Assembly: GCA_006386115.1 (NCBI GenBank)
Contig: VFIW01000007.1
Span: 220,693 to 284,692, forward strand
Direction of reading: 5' to 3'
From: Globisporangium splendens
Lineage: Eukaryota; Oomycota; Peronosporomycetes; Pythiales; Pythiaceae
DNA: 64,000 bases
Part shown: piece after piece, positions 10,101-19,270 of the stretch
Numbering within the stretch: position 1 is the stretch's first letter
How the letters are laid out: every line of letters begins with the position of its first letter
Notes under the pieces: model-generated
Told to the model about the DNA's origin: nothing
Seen by the model: the letters and a program-made list of their open reading frames with translations, nothing else
Database searches by the model: none
Made by a program: the position numbers and the translations under genes

Positions 10101-10653
10101 TGCGCGCGTCCAGCAATGCCGTAGTAGAGACGTCCACATGGACGCGACACTCGCGCGCATCGCTGCGTTGGTCGTGAAGCACGCGCAGTCGGCATGCTCA
10201 CTGGTGACGATCCGTTCGATTCTCGACGCAGTCGTTGGCGCCGCAACAGCAGCCACGAAGACGCACGCTATGGAAGAAGCAGAGACGAAAGTGCCGTTAC
10301 TCCTGTCTCTGTCTGTGCATGGTACCTCGATCGATGCGGCGTTGACGGCCATTGATGCCATCATCCAAGAGTCATTGCTGCAGCATCCAGATCTACATAC
10401 CCGCACTTTCGGAGACTGGGCTCAAGTGCTGGTGACGATGGCTGAGTTCCTTGCCAAGGTGCATATTGTTGACAGCAGCAGCAGCAGTGTTTCTGCTGCC
10501 CTCGACGCGACGATGAGCCAGCGAGCGCACGCGAAGGTGGTGCTGCAGCGACTGCACGCGTTGCTCGCGCGTTCTGCGCCATTGTCGCTCAAGCAGCACG
10601 TGTTGCAATGCGCTCGTGACCAGAGCCCCATCGCGTACGCCACGTTGCTGTAG
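4168..10653 (+). CDS. URB1: URB1/Npa1, nucleolar pre-ribosomal-associated protein 1
   Basis: A 2161-residue uninterrupted reading frame. It is an alpha-helical repeat scaffold that acts in early 60S pre-ribosome assembly in the nucleolus (yeast Npa1 complex). Family signatures seen: the Npa1 N-terminal block (about residues 200-480: VREAYVRLVLALTAC, LFSRLKELVLHNASVETKAK, a VYRWFCVASLVQKLLS segment, then LPINCRKELSRGIQHTNN), and the URB1 C-terminal block (about residues 1690-1950: YDPAFLLPMLSHF, HLLLESLRNAIE, FLNDAISILCRPVHALFPHVN, VPMFYALFNS, KQERSWFLHTLRRGVRDD). A Lys-rich nucleolar-type patch (DDKKKKKKKG) lies near residue 855. Length agrees with the family (human about 2270, yeast about 1760). 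The ATG at 4168 follows 244 bp of intergenic DNA shared with the divergent FAM192A gene. No intron is needed. Confidence 0.93.
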   Translation: MAQVVLREFLLAVERPKQPLDAAIDAFAQALVPAPATSSSDGNSTSKQQQLLLATKFLEIHPQGDVFFHVWPDQHGAGTRWEKRDSIATFFRVLVLLLRVQGQRNAQAAETIALKVIREKNTHLEKVLTWSDKPLIEYEALELMTALVGVNGAVAREFVRLFNFQSPSFAKLAAWRMKKPEAATETETPETADVNISVQKPTFQVREAYVRLVLALTACPDKSVHRFAIKEGGLTASLFKAIDGDSVEMLSQLFSRLKELVLHNASVETKAKLVIFNAHCVHQVLPLLQSEDESIAQMALDVLNALFFDDDTALYVVPKTHALRFFLSKTAATSATSSSSDEPSHTSEQAYAVKVIRNAIATIGVNEYIRSAYAQALIASFITKYPGLLAEYLHSASIQLEPKPVYRWFCVASLVQKLLSCSLDAVKPGLPKGTTTELQQPSWCSSSTLATRLILPINCRKELSRGIQHTNNLIIYSTLAIMEVTLRRYQFLVSLAKQDNASSSVISPADLAMELRFLLPSPEALVSLLLKLCASVDKVALIYVRALVVFRLYLECLPQVMSEVKLDFTKILAWSHMDPAASSSSSSSRLQSLIVSEILRFLLTVDANRLQVLLPSGASNNNNSANASSSKLLQLLHLYVETPNVAVRNLCGHVLHRTLSISTVFGTDTSAGEQIGFWLDSLRAAGATCAAFFERLVQNVLADPFQFLATYHARAGNHQQPLSLSPGTIALVSFLSKQPSATSSDPLAAHRSNPDVVVFGTRILLSLLPSIETPQQLVALITSSASASDGDDVKEEETTVATKRKRGDNDNATAANSVDAYAHLVEYCNALMSPASSSPQPRAHKKAKSSPLDDKKKKKKKGSAASWSFASARRSFASQLFSVAPEAFVVSWEQIVANAMDATGSFDLVFHYIGSWVGGDNGNNRSLLDLWSASVSSNKVGRRFLAELPLRLIVQSVLLCSSSSSQGDNVTSALLCIVKQRMDSGALDTTEAVRVCDLLLFALRYSPSISDNDGLSTLLLHVLSFLIVSTTDDLDGNALARFQIECIFRKLHAIADPVDQSKKPNNKLSALEITGLRLLDTMRGSSASASSWAELLLPRAGVPSVLLLSPLLPVALRIRLLHAFSSSKQTRSVQSVLVQHLMKSLDSESNTVTTTYASFAAYKKRKLLARRVWDLLERAAAPLSLSSLRQGASMPSFFASGFSIVGKLGGVDAAVAQNAVERTIVPVLMHSAASGNNRLAAATELLRRVVLSVRSEDGAVSLRAMSTFAATLGSVLATSLPNEEKTRSMALLTAVYSVFTRIESPELAKHASSLVPETLKALITSEVEEDTSRSNLSFVRSALLDHDKLPVNVASTVFQTLVKRFPDGTILSSNQLSSLLLLMRSSTSSSGSLHAFSKGAAEAAVVFLVKCALQSLTKLSKSKSDDKEAENTTDRVLSVVSTIVDDLVRRGVATVDSTALLKKLGPQLTRAQDYDYASVAAYRGFVKLSAVFLQLATSVDAAATTYSFADHLSAITEHSLFSTCLAAASRDHESDEDARLMLVRVVYWLVQKSAVYDRKLFKMLLGAYTMSLSAVDRALRVLLDAFDENAGISLAQFGFRFGSSSTTILSNDDVANVATAQHGQEAKAARTDLVDDSVWVVSGGLEAHRIRSTVEHFPLHRQVAVANDAALLSFDANVEDVDTTVSDGKSTSNGHSQVYDPAFLLPMLSHFISSSDLPEAAVVQQGLLGLAVRATSSYAQCTRAYAYGIVAHLHESLASSEALTAEGFKAGRQVHLLLESLRNAIESPRVRVSSVITVFLNDAISILCRPVHALFPHVNHFLLARQAIDVNDVPMFYALFNSRAPLTYKQERSWFLHTLRRGVRDDGDVVLLVRRHVLPILLSFFGSELADDHTQALIVQILSACLQTESGGAYLIAKSAFFEWLSARMLSDNNKTLKLTMELFAHALQTSYFQSDALDGAQQHALALQIVNTFAVLCARVQQCRSRDVHMDATLARIAALVVKHAQSACSLVTIRSILDAVVGAATAATKTHAMEEAETKVPLLLSLSVHGTSIDAALTAIDAIIQESLLQHPDLHTRTFGDWAQVLVTMAEFLAKVHIVDSSSSSVSAALDATMSQRAHAKVVLQRLHALLARSAPLSLKQHVLQCARDQSPIAYATLL

Positions 10654-10769
10654 ATCTTAGATAGCTAAGGGAAACGTGCTAACAATGCACAAATATATAG
10701 ACAGAACTTGAAATTACGGAGAAAAAAATCTGGCGGTTGTGCTGATCTGCATGATGAATCTTGTGGCTA

Positions 10770-13700
10770 TTAGTACTTGGTATCAGGCTGCCGGTGCTGC
10801 TGGTACTGCACAAAGCTCGGGAACGTGTGTCGTCGCATCTTGTCGAGCTCCATGCGCAGATACTCGATCTCCTCGGTCTGCGCCTTGGCGAGATCCACGA
10901 GTTTCCGACGCACGACGATCGCCTTGAGCTGCGGATTCTCGCCCGCTTTGCTACTAGCACCAGCCGCCGGTGTTCCATGACGCACAGCAGCGCTCTTGCG
11001 ATTCATGAGGATGTCTTCGCGGATCTGGACCTGCATCTGGAGCTGCTGAACCTGCTCGCTGAACCGCTGATTCTCTCGCACGCGGTCGCGCAACTGAGCA
11101 TGCAACTTGGTAGCGGTCTGGTCCATTTTCAACAATGTACTCGCGTGGTGCGTGCCGACGTGGCCCATCTTGGCCTCCAGGAGCGCGATCTCGCGCGCCT
11201 GCTTCTGCGCCGTGTCGCCCGTGTGAAAGAGCTCCTGGAGATCCTTGGTCACGCGCAGCAGCTGGATGTCAGTGTACCGCTCCTCCATGTCCTTGGTCTG
11301 GAGCTCCAGCAGTGTGTGCTCCCACTCCATGATGTTGATGTTCTTGCGGAAGTTCTTGATCTTGCTCAGGATCCCGACCTGGTCCTTGCCGTGGAGCTGG
11401 ATCACGTCGTTGAGCGACTCGACGCTCGCGCGCGCCACGAGGAATGCGTCGTCGTCCTTTCTGGTGGTCGTCATCGCAGTCCCGAGTTGTATGAGCAGCA
11501 GCTCCTGCTCTTCGATGGGGAGTCCGCCGTGGTTCGACTCGTCCTGGCTCTGCTTGATGTGCACGAGCAGCGGCGCGTTGTCCGCGAGCGCGTCCAGTTG
11601 GCGTGTCGTCGCGTCGGACAATGAGTGCTGGTCCTGGAGCGCGACGTGAAGCTCACTTAGTTGGACCCTGAGTTCGTTGGCGACGCTCTTGGCGAGCGCG
11701 TACTGCTCAGCTCTCTCCTTCGCCGTGTGCTCGGCCAGGATCTCCTTCGTGCGCAGCGTATTCAGTGCACGCCACACGCGGTCTTCGATCATGACACCGC
11801 CAGGGCGATCATTGTCGTAGTCCAACGGCACCACATGGCGCTGACTCGCAGCACTAACACTGTTGTTGCTGTCAAAGTGACGCAGTGGCGTTTGCTGCTG
11901 CTGGAAGTCCAGGTACTGGAACGGATCGACGTTCGATTCGTCGTCGGTTCCGTCGTTCACGTTGTTGCTCGACGAGCTTTGGAGGCTCTGCAGCAGCGTC
12001 ACGGCGGAGAGTTGACGTGCAGACGGATCTGAAGTCAATCCCTCGGCAAGAAGCCGTTGCTTGGCGGCTACTGCACCACCACCAGTGAGGAGAGACACGG
12101 AGCTGCCACCACCCATTCCAGCCAAGTCCTTGGCTCGCTTGGTGCCACTCTTCTTCTTCAGTCCCAGGTCACCGTGGTCACGCACGAGGTCGTCGCCTTT
12201 GCGCTTCTTGAATAGCTCCACGAGGTGCTTGACGAGGTCGTGCTCCAGCGGTGCCACTCCCGCTCCAGAGCCCACGAGCTCATCGAGCTCTTTGAGGAAA
12301 TTTCTATCGCAGGCTTTATCCTCTTCGACCGCGCGGTGCCACTCATCCTTGCACGCCTCAAGCTGCACCGCGGACACGTCGTTCTCGCGCTCGCATTTCT
12401 GGATCGCATGCTGCAGTTCGCGGATCGCAGTCTCGATCTGGTCCCTTCGCAGCACGAGGTGCTCATAATCCAAGAGGTCTTCGGCCAGGCGGAGCTCGTG
12501 CAGGTGCTGCACGAGCACGCTGCGGTGCATCTGCAGGTACGTCTCCTGGAGCCCACGCAACTTGTCGTCAAAGCCCTTGCAGATCTCTTGAATCTCGCTG
12601 CGGATCTTCTTGAGCTCCAGATCGAGCGCTTTTTTGTACTTCTTCTCATCGAAAAATTTCTGCTGTGCGACCAGTTCCTTTTGCTCGGCGGTCACCTCGT
12701 CCAGCGGGATCTCGAGCATCCACGGCTCCTTCACGAGCGACTGGGACGCCAGGTTCTCCTTCTTGACCTCGAGCGTGCCGTCCATCATATCCTGGAGAGC
12801 ACGGCCCGCGACGTCGTCCTTCTGACGCTCAAGCTCAAGCTTCTCGGCTGTCTCCTTCTCGCGCTGGCAGCGCACGGCCTCGGTCTCGTACTTTGGTTGC
12901 GTCATCTCCTCAGGCTTCACATCAGGAATCGACGCTGCGATCTCGTCAGGACTCCATTGTGGACGATACAGATCCTGTACCGCCGTGGGCAAGCCCAAAT
13001 CGGTGCAGATCTCGACGATGCGCGCGCTTTTCGCGTCGATCTCGTCGAGTTTCGTCGCCTTGAGCATCACGGGCGCATCGAACTCGTCGTTGAATGCTAC
13101 GACGAGGAACCGCACAAACGACTTGAGCAAGTAGATTCGGATGCGCTGCTGCTTGCGCGTGTGGATCGCCACCGGGTGGTACACCAAGTGGTGGCTCTGG
13201 AGCTCGTTCACGGAAGCAGGAAGCGACACAACAGGCGTCTCGGCGTTCTTGTCCTTGTCTTTCGCGAGAGCAGCGCCACCTGAGCCTTTGGCTTTGTCTA
13301 GAAGCCACTTGTTCAACGACGGATGGTGGATGCCCGCATCGATGAGCCACTGCACGTTAGGCGCGAGCACGACGTCCTGAAATCGACGCCACGCAGTCTC
13401 TCTTTGGGATATTGCCGTTGCCGTCGTCGTCATCGCAGCCTGCTCTTCTTGCTCTTGCTGCTGGTGCGCAAATTCAATCGTGCGCAGGAGCTCAATCTTC
13501 TTGGCCAGCAGCAGCTCCTGCTTGGTTTGCCGCCGCATGGGGAAATTGTACACGAACAAATTGCTACTCGCATGGTTGCTCCCACTTCCAGTCCCTTGTT
13601 GCAGCATCGATGGGGGAGGACTTAAACCCCTCAAGCGGACACCTGGGACACTCGCCGAGTCCCAGAACTCGAGCTTCATGCACTCACGGACGATGTTCAT

Positions 13701-16700
13701 TTTGGCCAAGTCCTTGAGGATGCCGTCGCGGACACGGTCGGCGCGCTCCTTGTTTTCCTTGACCAGTTGGTCGCGCCACTCGACGTTGACGACGAACTCG
13801 TCACGTGGAAGTCGCTCCGTCTCGGGCAGCTTGTCGTTCTCGGTGAGCAGAACCTTCAGCTTGAGTTCCAAGTCGTTCAGCTGCGCGCGCGTCTGATCCT
13901 TTAAGCGATTGCGCGCATTGAACTCGTCACGCTCCTTGAGCGCCTGCAGGAACGGCTTGGTGTCGAGCTCCTGCGCCGGCTTGAACGCGTCGCCACACTT
14001 GGCAGACGCTACAATGTTGATGTACAATGGGTTCATCCCGAGCGGCTCTTCTGATGATGACCGCAATGGCTTCGCATCGACAGGCACCCGCACGTCGAGC
14101 AGGAACACGCACCCGTCGCTGCCCGTGGAGACCAAGCACAGATCGTCTTCGATGTCCACGAACATCAGCGACGCCACGGGACCCGAGTGCACGATGATTG
14201 TTTTCCTCTTGGCGGCTTGTATATCTTCAAGCTGCCACTCCTTGCCCGTTGTCGTCGTAGACACTGGGGTTGACGTAGAAAACGAACTAGTCGTTGTCGC
14301 ACCAGCGCCGAAGGCGACCACCCACACGGTGATGGCGCCGTTCATCCCTACTGTTGCGACCGTCTCACTGCCATCCGCTAGCGTGCGAGGGTAGAGCGCC
14401 ATGGCTGCGACGCCGTTCTCGTGGGCATCCTGTATGAGCACCTTGGACAACACCGAGAGTTTCTCGGTCGGATCGAGCACCATGTCCTTGTACTTCATCA
14501 CATGCAGGTGGTTCACCTGAGGCGCGATCGCGAGCGTCATGCTCATCGGCGCGCTGCTCAGAAACTTGATTGACACGCACTTTGAGGGCGTGTCTTCGCC
14601 AAATGCGACTACTTTCGGTGCCAGCTGCTGAGCCGCATCACCGATGTTTCCAGCATCAGAGGAGGAGCTCGTTGCTGCCGCTGTCTGCTGGTACCTTGCG
14701 ATGTAGAACAAACCCCTAGACGAGTAGCACGTGACGATCAATGCGCTCGCGTTGTGCGCAGGCACGCTCCATTTCACGTCCACGACGTGTTCGTTGGGCT
14801 CCAAAAGCGCGAAGTATGCGATGACCTGGAAATGCTTTTTATGATCCATCGAGAGCAGGAACACCGCGTTGTCGCGTGTCGACGCTGCAAGTACGACAGC
14901 TTGCGTCGAGTGCATCTCTAAAATATCCAACGGATTCCTGCCACCGAGGAGCTGCAGCGAGTGCAGTGGGATCAACTCGACAGTGCCACTGCCACCAACG
15001 ATCTTGGATACGCAGATGGCACTCAGGCGTCCCATATGATCACCTGCGATCAGGACTGGGTCCGTGGCACGAGACGCGAGCGCCGTGATAATCACGGAGG
15101 TCGCGCCAGTTCCGTTTTCGAGACTGGCAACACTCGGAAGACTATCCCCGGACGATGACGCCGAGATCTGGCTGGTGGATCCCCCGGCAGAGGACAGCGG
15201 GATACTCTCATGCGCCGCCGATGGCGAGTGCGCGAACACGAACGCCACGCTCGCTTCAACGACGAGGCGGCATTTCGCGATGCTCCATAGGTACAAGCGG
15301 CCGTTGACACCGCCGCTCGCGACGATCGCACCGTTTGCAAGCGTGCCTCCAGAAGGCGTGAACGCCGAACTCGCGAACACAGCGCCGACAGGGTAGCTGC
15401 CACAGGGCACCACGAAGTGGTCATTCGTAGCATGACCGTCATTCACCGACATCCGCATCCCACTTGACACGCGAGGAGCTCCGGTTTCCTCTTCTTCGTC
15501 GTCGTCGAGCGCGACGGTGCTCTTGAGCTCGAAGATGCTGCCTTCGCGAGTCTTAATGTACACCTTCGAGTGGTTTGGAGACGTGACCACGCTCGTCACG
15601 AGACCGGAGCCGTCGTAGAAAGTACTGTTGCTGCTGCTACTGCTGCTGTCTGAACCTGCTGCACTAGTAGTCGTGGTGGCGCTGCTGGTGTCAGTTGCAG
15701 AGCCCTTTGGGTCAGGCAATGCTGCAGACTGCATGACGTCCCAGTGCTTCTCGTTCAACCACAAGATGTGTCCATCGTCGTGAGCGACGACAACGGACTC
15801 GGCCATGTACACGATGCCCGCGATGCAGCTCCGTGTTGGGTGGCTCGAAGTGTCGATCACTTGGACGATTGTCGCCGACGCGGCGTCCACGAGTACGAGC
15901 TCCCCAGCTTTGTTGGCGGCAAGGAAGCGGTCGCTTTTCACCCACGCGTGGCAGACCCATTGGCCACGCTTTTCGTCCATGCCCAGCATAGCAGCATCCG
16001 TCACAGGCTCCAAGTCTCCTCCAGTCCCATTTGCGCGATGCTGCTGAGGCGATGGTCTCCTTCGATGTCCTTGAACGTGCACGTGGCGCAGTAGACTGGA
16101 GCCTTTGCCGCGGTACACTTTCCATATCTCCATTCCGTCGTCGCCGCCGATCACGAACTGGTCCGGGTTGGTCGGGTCGAACGACAAGAACGCCGCATCG
16201 ATCGTGAGCACGCCCTGCGCGCAGCCTTTCACGGGTTCGAGCTGCTCGGCGTCCCACACGCAGACGCACTGGCGCGATGTGTGAGGAGGCACAAGCGCCA
16301 GACCAGCCACAATATTGTTGCTGCTGCCACTGGATGAGACTGGCGCTTTGCTGTTGTGCGCATCGTCGCTTTCTGTGTCCGCCATGGCGCGCAGACTCAC
16401 GAGTCGCCGACCACATCGGGAAAACTTGACGGTCGAGTACTCGAAGGGTGCGCCGTGCTGCAACTTGCCGCGCAGCTTCTTCTCCGGGTACGAATACAAC
16501 AGGATGTCTGGGTTGGGTTCGCACGCCATGATCGCGATCGTCGCCGTGCGCCAGTTGATGTCGACGGCCACGAGCGCGCGCGGCCGGGCACGCACGAGGA
16601 AGTGCTGCGAGTGCGAGACTGTCGACGTGAACGCGAGCACGTTGCCGCTCACGAACGCCAGCGTGTACTCATCCGCGAGTTGGAGCTGCTTGCCGCTGTA

Positions 16701-16737
16701 CGCGAAACACGTGCCGCGCCGTCACATCGATCGGCAT
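10770..16737 (-). CDS. CFAP43: CFAP43, cilia- and flagella-associated protein 43
   Basis: A 1960-residue open frame (16652 down to 10770) lacking an ATG at its head. WD40-type repeats fill roughly residues 1-900, starting with PDILLYSYPEKKLRG, EYSTVKFSRCGRRLVS and CVCVWDAEQ, which match the CFAP43 N-terminus. Then comes a conserved stretch KLPETERLPRDEF ... KLEFWDSASVPG and a long coiled coil to the end. In other flagellates CFAP43 and CFAP44 form the tether that holds inner-arm dynein f heads to the doublet. Start problem: ATG 16737 begins MPIDVTARHV in another frame and meets the long frame if one T is removed from the TTT at 16705-16707, so either the sequence has a one-base insertion or the true 5' exon lies upstream. 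The gene indicates flagellated zoospores. CFAP44 is the main alternative. Confidence 0.87.
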
Positions 16738-17167
16738 CGCGGCTACCTGAGAAGCGCGGTCCAAGAAGGACGAGAATGGATCAATAATGTGCTAAGGGGA
16801 CGCGTCGCCGCCACACGAAAAGACGCGTCTCTCCGTTGCATGTGCGTCACACGTCGCAGATTTGCGTCAACATGGGTTCATTTGAAAGAAGCTGCTGCGT
16901 GCCTGAGCCCTTTGGCTTCGTTGTAAATGGATCCATTGCATGCAGCGAGAGAACGAGGGTGAGATCAAACAAAAATCCAAAATGTGTGTTCTCTTGTATT
17001 TACAGACCCATACATGACGTCAAAACTTGTTTTTCTTTCTTATCACCAAAGGAGGAGCTGGAGACAGTCGCACGTGCTCCACCAGAATCGGATTCTGTTG
17101 GCTTTGCTTTGCCCCCAACTCCAATGGTTGTTGCTGTTTTACAAAGACATTCTAGGTGATGTCCCAT
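16738..17167. other. 430-bp spacer between two minus-strand genes
   Basis: Upstream region of CFAP43 and 3' flank of the protease gene. I see no open frame with coding character, no RNA gene and no repeat. Promoter elements for CFAP43 are presumably at 16740-16900. Confidence 0.5.
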
Positions 17168-19141
17168 TTAATAGTCGCTGCCGCTGCTCTTGGGGGTGAC
17201 CGCGCAATCCGTCTTCTTTTGCTTCAGTTCCTTCTCCTCGGCTTTAGTCCCCTTGGCCGCTGCCTTGGCTTCCTTTTTCGCCTGCTTTTCCGCCGCCTTC
17301 GCAGCCTTTTCCGCTGCCTTGGCTTCCTTCTTGGTCGCCTTCTCCGCTGCCTTGGCTTCCTTCTCAGCCTTCTTGGCTGCCTTTGCTGCGTCCTTGTTCG
17401 TGCTGCTGGAAGGCGCAGCAGTGGTGACTTCGCCGGTGCTCCCAGAGGCACTGGCAGCAGCAGGAGCCGCAGTGGTCACGACTCCAGTAGCACCCGCTGC
17501 TGGAGCGTCCGTGGTGACATCGTCGTCAGCACCATCTGTGCTGGCATCATCGTACGCAGCAGAAGAAGCGTCCGTGGTGGTAGTGTCCTGGGCAGCAGGG
17601 GAAGCAGCCGAGGCGGAAGCATCAGTAGTCGTGGATGGAGCATCCGTCGTGATGTCGTCATAGGCGTCAGACGAACCGTCCGCACTCGCATCGTCGTAGG
17701 CAGCAGACGAAGCATCCGTAGAAGCATCGTCACTGGCAGCGGCAGGAGCGTCCGTGGCAGGGGTCGCAGTGGTAGCCGCGGCTGGAGCGGTCGTGGTGAC
17801 GTCGGCAGAGCCAGCAGAAGAACCGTCGGTCACAACGGCAGTGTCGGCAGAGATAGGAGTGACCGGAGTAGCAGAGCTGGTGCTGCCCGCCTTCGACTCC
17901 GCGGTGGAAGGAGGAAGAGTGGTCACTTCACCAGTGACAAGACCAGAGCTCGAGTCCGAGCCCGAGACATCAGTTTGGGCAGCAGCATCCGACGATGGGG
18001 CATCAGTGACTGGAGCCGTAGTAACTGGAGCCGTAGTAGCTGGAGCGGCGGTGACAGGCGTAACAGGGGTAACAGAAGGAGCCGCAGTGGCTGGAGCTTC
18101 CGTCACTGGAGCTGGGGTGGCTGGCGCTTCAGTCACTGGAGCATCCGTGGTGGCAGGAGTGATTGGGGCAACCGATGGAGTCTCCGTTGGCACTGGAGTC
18201 GTGCCAACGCTTTCACCAGTGGCAGCGCTTCCAGAAGAGGAGGCAGTGGCTGGCGCTGGCGTGACGACTGGCGTCACCGCAGCCGTACTGCCAGAACCAG
18301 CAGCAGGACTGCTCGAGTTGGTCGCCGAACCACCACCAATCTTCTCGTTGATAAAGTCCAAGACGTACGACACACGCGTGTAGACACCTGGGGCTGCACC
18401 GCACTTGCCTCCCCAACTCACGAGACCCACGAGCTTGTTGTTGGACACGAGCGGACCGCCCGAGTCACCCTGGCACGAGTCCTTGCCGCCGCCTTCACCA
18501 GCGCAGAGCATGCCTTCTGTGATACGGTTGCTGTACGATTTGTTGCACACAGCGTTCGTGATCATGCGCACGTTCACTTCCTGCAACGTGGACGCCGCGA
18601 CACCAGTCTCCGTCATACCCCAGCCGCGCACGACGGCCATGGTGTTCTCCTTGTTGTCCGAGCCGTCGGCTGCGCACAATGGCACGGGCGTGATCGTCGA
18701 TGGCGACGCGAGCTTCAGGATCGCCACATCGTACAAGTGGGCCGCGCTCTCGTACTTCGGGTGCACGTAGCTCTCGGTGACCGCGATGCGCTCGCCCTCG
18801 GCCGTACCGCTAGAGTATTTGGAACCGATGGACGCGTACATAGTGACCGTCGTCTTGACACAGTGAGCCGCCGTGACGACATACTGCGGCGCAATCAGCG
18901 AGCCGCCGCAGTACGTCGAGCCGTCCGCCGACTTGCGCAGACTCACGATGTACGGGTAGAGCGACGCATCGGCCTCGGAGCCGCCGTAGATGCGCTGCTC
19001 TTCATTGTCCGTGAGGTCCGTGTCCGTGTTCACACCGCTGGACGCGTCCGCGTCGTCGCGCACGGAGGAGAAGTCGTAGGCGCTCACGGCCGTCGCGATG
19101 GCCGCGAACACGCCCACGCGCAGGATCGTCGCCACCTTCAT
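17168..19141 (-). CDS. secreted trypsin-like serine protease (S1A) with mucin-like and Lys/Ala/Glu-rich tail
   Basis: 657 residues from the ATG at 19141, chosen because it opens a signal peptide (MKVATILRVGVFAAIATAVSA). A propeptide of about 30 residues ends in the activation site QR|IYGG. The chymotrypsin fold spans about residues 51-270: His93 in AAHC, Asp138 in LYDVAIL, Ser227 in CQGDSGGP, so the triad is intact. Asp221, six before the Ser, predicts cleavage after Lys/Arg. From residue 271 to about 590 there is a Thr/Ala/Pro/Ser-rich region with TAPVT and TEAPAT units, likely O-glycosylated, and then a 45-residue Lys/Ala/Glu helix (KKAEKEAKAAEKATKKEAKA). Oomycetes secrete many S1 proteases, including inactive glucanase-inhibitor relatives; this one looks active. 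The tail may attach it to the cell surface (inference). A 717-codon antisense frame on the plus strand is a compositional shadow. Confidence 0.92.
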   Translation of the reverse strand: MKVATILRVGVFAAIATAVSAYDFSSVRDDADASSGVNTDTDLTDNEEQRIYGGSEADASLYPYIVSLRKSADGSTYCGGSLIAPQYVVTAAHCVKTTVTMYASIGSKYSSGTAEGERIAVTESYVHPKYESAAHLYDVAILKLASPSTITPVPLCAADGSDNKENTMAVVRGWGMTETGVAASTLQEVNVRMITNAVCNKSYSNRITEGMLCAGEGGGKDSCQGDSGGPLVSNNKLVGLVSWGGKCGAAPGVYTRVSYVLDFINEKIGGGSATNSSSPAAGSGSTAAVTPVVTPAPATASSSGSAATGESVGTTPVPTETPSVAPITPATTDAPVTEAPATPAPVTEAPATAAPSVTPVTPVTAAPATTAPVTTAPVTDAPSSDAAAQTDVSGSDSSSGLVTGEVTTLPPSTAESKAGSTSSATPVTPISADTAVVTDGSSAGSADVTTTAPAAATTATPATDAPAAASDDASTDASSAAYDDASADGSSDAYDDITTDAPSTTTDASASAASPAAQDTTTTDASSAAYDDASTDGADDDVTTDAPAAGATGVVTTAAPAAASASGSTGEVTTAAPSSSTNKDAAKAAKKAEKEAKAAEKATKKEAKAAEKAAKAAEKQAKKEAKAAAKGTKAEEKELKQKKTDCAVTPKSSGSDY

Positions 19142-19244
19142 TGTCCTAGGAAATGTATATGTCTGCGTGCGGGCGAGTGCGGGCACGACGGAATATTAGG
19201 GAATATGTGGGCTTCAAGCGCGGCAAAAGGGAAAGGAGGAGCGA

Positions 19245-19265
19245 AAGAGAGAGAGAGAGAGAGAA
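19245..19265. repeat. GA microsatellite upstream of the protease gene
   Basis: About ten GA dinucleotides, 105-125 bp before the protease ATG on its coding-strand upstream side. It sits in the promoter; a similar CT/GA run lies before the transposase-like gene at 46539-46568. Confidence 0.8.
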
Positions 19266-19270
19266 AGAGG

